DNA from: an uncultured Ruminococcus sp.
GTDB taxonomy: Bacteria > Bacillota > Clostridia > Oscillospirales > Ruminococcaceae
Length of the DNA stretch: 18,596 nt
Direction of reading: 5' to 3'
Assembly (NCBI GenBank): GCA_947177715.1
Contig: CAMWVM010000006.1
Coordinates: 1 to 18,596, forward strand
Position 1 is the stretch's first letter. Each line of letters opens with the position of its first letter. Positions 14,204 through 18,596 of the stretch are shown here, piece after piece. The notes under the pieces are model-generated. The model saw only the letters and a program-made list of their open reading frames with translations, was not told the origin of the DNA and did not search any database. The translations under genes and the position numbers were made by a program.

Positions 14204-15562
14204 TTACTTGTGTGCTTTAGTCAACAATACTACACACTCCACATGAGTTGTCCTCGGAAATAAATCAACTGCCCTGTACTTCACTACCCCGTAACCTAAT
14301 TCACACATAATTGCACAATCTCTTGCCGCTGTTGCAGGATTGCAGGAAATCATTACTATTATGTCAGGATTCATTTTAACCATATATTCTAAAGTTTCTT
14401 TATCACAGCCTTTCCTTGCAGGATCTGCTATAATAACGTTTGGTCTTTCTCCTCGATCATATAATATTTCCGCAACTTGTCCCGCATCACCGCATATAAA
14501 TTCCGCATTATCAATGCTGTTTTCTTTTGCATTGAATTTTGCGTTTTCTATAGCTGATGGAACAATCTCTACGCCAATAAGCTTTTTAACTGTGTCTGAC
14601 ATAGACAGTCCTATTGTTCCAGCACCGCAATACAAATCCAAAAGCAAATCTGTCCCGGATAATGCCGCATATTCTTTTGCAAGAGCATATAGCCTTTCTG
14701 CCTGCAAAGTATTAACCTGATAAAAAGACTGCGGAGATAATATTATTTTTCTTCCGCACATTATGTCTGTTATTGTATCTTTACCATAAATAGTTTTAAA
14801 TTTCTTCCCAATTATAACATTAGTATTTTTAGAGTTTTCATTTAAAACAATACTGACAATATCCGAAAACTTATTGCAAAGAAGTTTAATCAAATCATTA
14901 AAAATATCGGATTTTTTTACATTAGTTACAACAATGCAGACCATTATTTCACTGCTATGCTCACCACGGCGAAGATAAATATGACGTACCAGTCCTTTTC
15001 CTGTAATTTCGTTATAAGCAGGTATGTTGTTAGAATTAATATAATTCATAATCTCGTGTACTATGCTTGTAAAAACAGCAGGCTGCAATAAACAGTCATA
15101 AGTTCCTGTAACTCGGTGTGAACGTCGTGAATAGAAACCACAAATCGCCTTGCCATTTTGCTCTGCAACCGGATATTGAGCTTTGTTTCTATAATGTTCA
15201 ATTTTATCACATCCAAGTATTGGTTCACAATCTGCTTTTATTTTTCCTATACGCTCAAATGAAGAACGTACAAAATCTTCTTTAATTCTCAGTTCTTCAT
15301 TATATGAAAAATGCCTGAACGAACAACCACCGCATTTTGAATATGCTTCGCAGTTATCATCTATTCGTTTATCTGAAGCGGAAATTACATTCTCTATTAT
15401 TCCATAGCAAAAATTTTTCTGTACTTTTACTATCCTACAGTCAATAACATCACCAACAGCCGTCATGGGTACAAAAACAGCAATACCGTTATATCTACCC
15501 ACACCATTTCCTTCATTGGTCATTCCGGTAATCTCCAGAGGAATTATTTCATTTTTATTCAC
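14204..15562 (-). CDS. rlmD: 23S rRNA (uracil-5-)-methyltransferase RlmD/RlmCD
   Basis: A 452-residue RNA m5U methyltransferase of the TrmA/RumA family that modifies 23S rRNA (U1939 and, in Gram-positive RlmCD, also U747). An N-terminal TRAM domain covers about residues 1-60. Four cysteines for a 4Fe-4S cluster are at C71, C77, C80 (CEAYSKCGGC) and C157. The SAM motif LLLDLYCGAGTIGLS is near 307-320, DPARKG at 380-385, the catalytic cysteine C407 in MISCNPAT, and the base E442 in THVECVVLL. GTG 15562 is the start, with GAGGG 8 bases upstream, overlapping hemZ by 8 bases. It is the last gene of the relA-MBL-hemZ-rlmD run. Confidence 0.95.
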   Translation of the reverse strand: MNKNEIIPLEITGMTNEGNGVGRYNGIAVFVPMTAVGDVIDCRIVKVQKNFCYGIIENVISASDKRIDDNCEAYSKCGGCSFRHFSYNEELRIKEDFVRSSFERIGKIKADCEPILGCDKIEHYRNKAQYPVAEQNGKAICGFYSRRSHRVTGTYDCLLQPAVFTSIVHEIMNYINSNNIPAYNEITGKGLVRHIYLRRGEHSSEIMVCIVVTNVKKSDIFNDLIKLLCNKFSDIVSIVLNENSKNTNVIIGKKFKTIYGKDTITDIMCGRKIILSPQSFYQVNTLQAERLYALAKEYAALSGTDLLLDLYCGAGTIGLSMSDTVKKLIGVEIVPSAIENAKFNAKENSIDNAEFICGDAGQVAEILYDRGERPNVIIADPARKGCDKETLEYMVKMNPDIIVMISCNPATAARDCAIMCELGYGVVKYRAVDLFPRTTHVECVVLLTKAHK

Positions 15563-17024
15563 TATAAAAACCCTCTATTTCGTCTTTCTTTTTTATCATT
15601 AAGTCAAAATGCTTGTTATATTCAAGTGGAAATTTATAATTAAAAATCCTCTCAATCCGATCATTTTTCAAATCCACAAGCTTTGTCGAGCCGCCAGCTC
15701 CCACTGCAAGTATAGTCTGAACCTCTTCCATTATATAAATGTTATAGAGACTTTCCTTATTAGGTTTGCACCAACCGATATTTTCAAGGTTGTCCAACAT
15801 ATTTTTCTGCCTATACAAATAATATGGAAGATATCCGTTTTCCAACAATCTTTTCGTAGCGTAATCAACCATTTTAGACGCCGGATTATCAAAAACTTCA
15901 TCATTTTCCTCTTGATTAAGCCTTGCCGCCCTTTTTATGGACAAAGTATGTACAGTTATGTTTTCAGGCTCAAGCTGAATAAGCTTGTCAACTGTATTTT
16001 TAAAGCTATCCAGAGTATCTGTTGGAAGACCTGCTATTATATCAGTGTTTACTGATTCAAATCCTATTGATTTAGCTAATTTATAGCTATCCAAAAACTG
16101 CTCTGCTGTATGCTTTCTGCCAATCCGTTCAAGCACGGAATCATTTAATGTCTGAGGATTAATTGATATTCTGTTGCAGCCGTTTTTCTTTAGCACTTTA
16201 AGTTTTTCACATGTTATTGTATCTGCTCGCCCTGCTTCAACTGTATACTCTCTTAGATTTGATAAATCAAAACTGCCTGCGATAGTTTTCATAAGCTTAT
16301 CAAGCATATCTGCTTCAAGAGTTGTAGGTGTTCCTCCGCCGAAATAAACAGTATCCAGCACAAGCCCAAGTCGTTTAACAATTTCAGCAGTATATTCAAT
16401 TTCCCTACACAAATTATCTACATATTCAGGTATCAGATTAAGACAACCTTCTATCGACTGTGAAACAAATGAGCAATATGAACACCTTGTGGGACAAAAA
16501 GGGATTGAAACATATAAACTGAAAGACTTATTATCCAGATCAGATAAAATTTCAGACTGTGTTTTTGCTGTTTTATAAGCGATATCTATTTTATTATTAT
16601 CACATAAATACCTGTTACGCATAATATCGTAAATCTGATCTTTAGTCATATCATTGGACAGCATCTTATTTACACGTTTTACAGGTCGAATACCGGTAAT
16701 AATCCCCCATTTTGCCTGCTTTCCTGTCAGCTCAGACATAACAGAAAAAAGTAATCTTGAAAGCGTAAGTTCACACTCATTTTCATAATCGCTTTCAGCA
16801 TTCTGAATTCTCGCCACTCTATAACAAGTCTTTGATCCTAACGTTACATATACATAAAGCAAAGTGTATCTCTTGCCTTTTCTGCGCCTGAAAAATGCAG
16901 CATCACCTTCCACTTTAACGTAACGGTCTGTAAACTCATGAGAAAAAAGCTTTGCAGGAATAAACAGCTTCATAACTCCTTCAAGCTCATATTTGAAATC
17001 ATTACCGCTGAAAATTAGTGTCAT
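15555..17024 (-). CDS. hemZ: HemZ-type coproporphyrinogen dehydrogenase-like radical SAM protein
   Basis: A 489-residue radical SAM protein related to the oxygen-independent coproporphyrinogen III oxidase HemN, in its HemZ branch, close to the length of Bacillus HemZ. The iron-sulfur and SAM motif is CPTRCSYCSF (C177, C181, C184), followed by TVYFGGGTPTTL and the RISINPQTLND and DIIAGLPTDT segments of the family. An N-terminal extension of about 170 residues before the radical SAM core is characteristic of HemZ. The frame reaches a TTG at 17039 inside the MBL gene, but ATG 17024, one base after the MBL stop and with GAGG upstream, is the better start. Whether HemZ proteins really make haem precursors in clostridia is uncertain. 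Confidence 0.93.
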   Translation of the reverse strand: MTLIFSGNDFKYELEGVMKLFIPAKLFSHEFTDRYVKVEGDAAFFRRRKGKRYTLLYVYVTLGSKTCYRVARIQNAESDYENECELTLSRLLFSVMSELTGKQAKWGIITGIRPVKRVNKMLSNDMTKDQIYDIMRNRYLCDNNKIDIAYKTAKTQSEILSDLDNKSFSLYVSIPFCPTRCSYCSFVSQSIEGCLNLIPEYVDNLCREIEYTAEIVKRLGLVLDTVYFGGGTPTTLEADMLDKLMKTIAGSFDLSNLREYTVEAGRADTITCEKLKVLKKNGCNRISINPQTLNDSVLERIGRKHTAEQFLDSYKLAKSIGFESVNTDIIAGLPTDTLDSFKNTVDKLIQLEPENITVHTLSIKRAARLNQEENDEVFDNPASKMVDYATKRLLENGYLPYYLYRQKNMLDNLENIGWCKPNKESLYNIYIMEEVQTILAVGAGGSTKLVDLKNDRIERIFNYKFPLEYNKHFDLMIKKKDEIEGFYSE

Positions 17025-17025
17025 A

Positions 17026-17664
17026 TTAATAATCCTCAAAAGAACCCCTCATATAAGGGTTGTATTTTTTCTCTTCATTAAGTGTAGTCGCAGCCATATG
17101 GCCAGGATATACATTATAGTTATCACTTAAAGAAGCAAGTTTTTTTAGTGACTGCATCATAACCATTGTATTGCCGTCAGGCATATCGGTTCTTCCGATT
17201 GAACGAGCGAACAAAGTATCACCCGTAAACATATCATCACCGATAACAAAACAAACCGAACCAGAAGTATGTCCAGGAGTATGGATAACTGTAAACTCCA
17301 GTTCATCCATAATAATTTTATCTCCGTCTTTAAAAGCTTTTGCATTTTTATATTCATTAAATTTATTTAATCCGAAATGAGATATCAGATTTCCACTTAT
17401 ATCTGAAAGCTTTGACAGATCTGCTTCATGGACAAGGACTTCACATCCTGTTACATCGGCAAGTTTGGAAACTGCACCTATATGATCAAAATGGCCATGT
17501 GTTAATAAAATCTTTTTTAAAATAAGATTATGAGATTTGAGTTCTGACAATATATAATCAGAGTCATCTGGTGCGTCAATCAGAACTGCGTTTCTCTTTT
17601 CTCCTGCCACAATATAGCTGTTTGTACCGCATATGCTCAAAGGTTTCAATTTTATAATCTTCAT
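17026..17664 (-). CDS. MBL-fold metallohydrolase (glyoxalase II-like)
   Basis: A 212-residue soluble hydrolase of the metallo-beta-lactamase fold. The metal ligands are complete: H56, H58, D60 and H61 in LLTHGHFDHIG, H132 in HTPGHTSGSV, D149 in MFTGDTLF, and H189 in VYPGHM. It is close to the YcbL/GloB-like group that may hydrolyse thioesters such as S-lactoylglutathione analogues. The ATG follows relA by 14 bases with AGGAG upstream, and hemZ begins one base after the stop. This gene order is common in clostridia and supports a chromosomal operon. Confidence 0.93.
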   Translation of the reverse strand: MKIIKLKPLSICGTNSYIVAGEKRNAVLIDAPDDSDYILSELKSHNLILKKILLTHGHFDHIGAVSKLADVTGCEVLVHEADLSKLSDISGNLISHFGLNKFNEYKNAKAFKDGDKIIMDELEFTVIHTPGHTSGSVCFVIGDDMFTGDTLFARSIGRTDMPDGNTMVMMQSLKKLASLSDNYNVYPGHMAATTLNEEKKYNPYMRGSFEDY

Positions 17665-17678
17665 TATGACTCCTGCCT

Positions 17679-18596
17679 CTACTTTCCGCTTCGTTCAACG
17701 GATATAACATTTTTTATTTTCTGTATTCGAGAAATAACATTATTAAGCTGCTCCATTCCCGCAACACTTAGAGTAACAGTAAGAATAGCATTACCGTTTT
17801 TCAGTTCTCTTGAAGTTGATTCATGAATATAAATATTAATCATTGCAAGGGCGGATGATACATCGGCAAGCAATCCTATTCTATCCACAGCGATAATATC
17901 AAGAGTAGTTTTAAAATATCCTGTATCAGAGGTTTTCTTCCACTTAACGTTTATCCAGCGTGCAGCTGATTCTTCGTCATTTTTTTGACTAATATAGTTT
18001 ATACAATCCTGTTTATGCACAGAAACGCCATGTCCTCTTGTAATAAAGCCAATGATTTCATCACCAGGCAGCGGATTGCAGCACTGTGCAAATTTCACTA
18101 CACAGTCGTCAATTCCGTCTACAACAACACCGGAATTATTTTTACTGCTTTTGGGAACATGCTTGTTTTCAAATGAATCCGCAGAAGATTTTTCTCCATA
18201 TTTTCTGTTATACTCCGCTTTTAAGCGTTGAATCACTTTCGATAGTTGAACCCCGCCATAACCTATTGCCGCAAAAAAGTCATCAACAGTTTCACAGTTA
18301 TGTCTGTTCATATCCTGTCTTAAGAAATCTTCCAAATCTTCCTCAGGGACTCTTATCATGTTCTTGTGGAATTCACGTTCAAGAGCTGTTTTCCCCTCAT
18401 AAATATTTTCTTCACGACGTTCTTTTTTAAACCAAGAACGAATCTTAGATTTTGCTTCATTTGTTTTGCATATATTCAGCCAAGAACGGCTTGGTCCGTG
18501 CCCCTCAACATTAGTCGTTAGAATCTCGATAATCTGCCCTGTTTTTATCTGATAATCATAAGGCACCATTTTTTTATCTGCTTTAGCACCGCACAT
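17679..18596 (-). CDS. relA: RelA/SpoT (p)ppGpp synthetase/hydrolase, C-terminal part (partial)
   Basis: The 3' 305 codons of a RelA/SpoT homologue, cut by the right edge; the methionine at the edge is an internal residue, not the start. Visible parts are the end of the TGS domain (VPYDYQIKTGQIIEILTT, GPSRSWLNICKT), a helical region, the RIS/zinc-finger region with CVVKFAQCCNPLPGDEIIGF and HKQDC, and the C-terminal ACT domain (DRIGLLADVSSALAMINIYI). These sense ribosomes and regulate the stringent response; the catalytic N-terminal half lies outside the window. It is the first gene seen of the operon continuing to rlmD. Confidence 0.95.
   Translation of the reverse strand: MCGAKADKKMVPYDYQIKTGQIIEILTTNVEGHGPSRSWLNICKTNEAKSKIRSWFKKERREENIYEGKTALEREFHKNMIRVPEEDLEDFLRQDMNRHNCETVDDFFAAIGYGGVQLSKVIQRLKAEYNRKYGEKSSADSFENKHVPKSSKNNSGVVVDGIDDCVVKFAQCCNPLPGDEIIGFITRGHGVSVHKQDCINYISQKNDEESAARWINVKWKKTSDTGYFKTTLDIIAVDRIGLLADVSSALAMINIYIHESTSRELKNGNAILTVTLSVAGMEQLNNVISRIQKIKNVISVERSGK

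Noticed and set aside
14340..16055. Plus-strand ORFs of 126 and 148 codons opposite rlmD and hemZ
   Set aside because: Antisense shadows of well-supported genes.
17025..17039. TTG start of hemZ at 17039
   Set aside because: ATG 17024 lies right after the MBL stop with GAGG at suitable spacing.

Overview
The window comes from an AT-rich low-GC Gram-positive bacterium, most likely a gut-type clostridium. Support comes from strong GGAGG-type ribosome sites, TTGACA/TATAAT promoters, a relA-metallohydrolase-hemZ-rlmD run, and Tn4451/Tn1549-type mobile-element relics (TnpV, Cys-rich KTR protein, large serine recombinases). This is inferred from gene content; no rRNA or tRNA gene is present to confirm it.

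The right third (about 14.2-18.6 kb, all minus strand) looks like stable chromosome. It holds the 3' part of relA/spoT (cut by the window edge), an MBL-fold hydrolase, hemZ and rlmD. They are packed with gaps or overlaps of a few bases and are probably one operon.

The left 14 kb is an accessory mosaic. From left to right it has: the tail of an unknown gene with a perfect terminator; a decayed tnpV; a MarR regulator plus GNAT acetyltransferase; a TetR regulator plus SAM methyltransferase; a frameshifted Cys-rich KTR gene; a MATE efflux pump divergent from a PadR regulator; a minus-strand TrmB-type regulator, MFS transporter and ketol-acid reductoisomerase (ilvC) operon; a decayed stretch with short repeats; a PhzF-family gene lying between two related gene fragments; a WapI-like immunity gene broken by a 203-bp tandem duplication; a piece of a serine recombinase; a GrpB-family gene; a GNAT gene; and a second serine recombinase broken by a one-base frameshift next to the chromosomal operon.

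The recurring plan is a small transcription regulator beside an efflux pump or a modifying enzyme (MarR-GNAT, TetR-methyltransferase, PadR-MATE, TrmB-MFS-IlvC). For three of these (MarR, PadR, TrmB) a near-consensus promoter with an overlapping inverted repeat can be read directly, which fits autoregulated stress or drug-response modules. The mobility genes are all fragments or frameshifted, so the island looks like several degraded integrations piled up beside rlmD. The most striking recent event is the exact tandem duplication in the WapI-like gene: removing one copy would restore one open frame of 173 codons.
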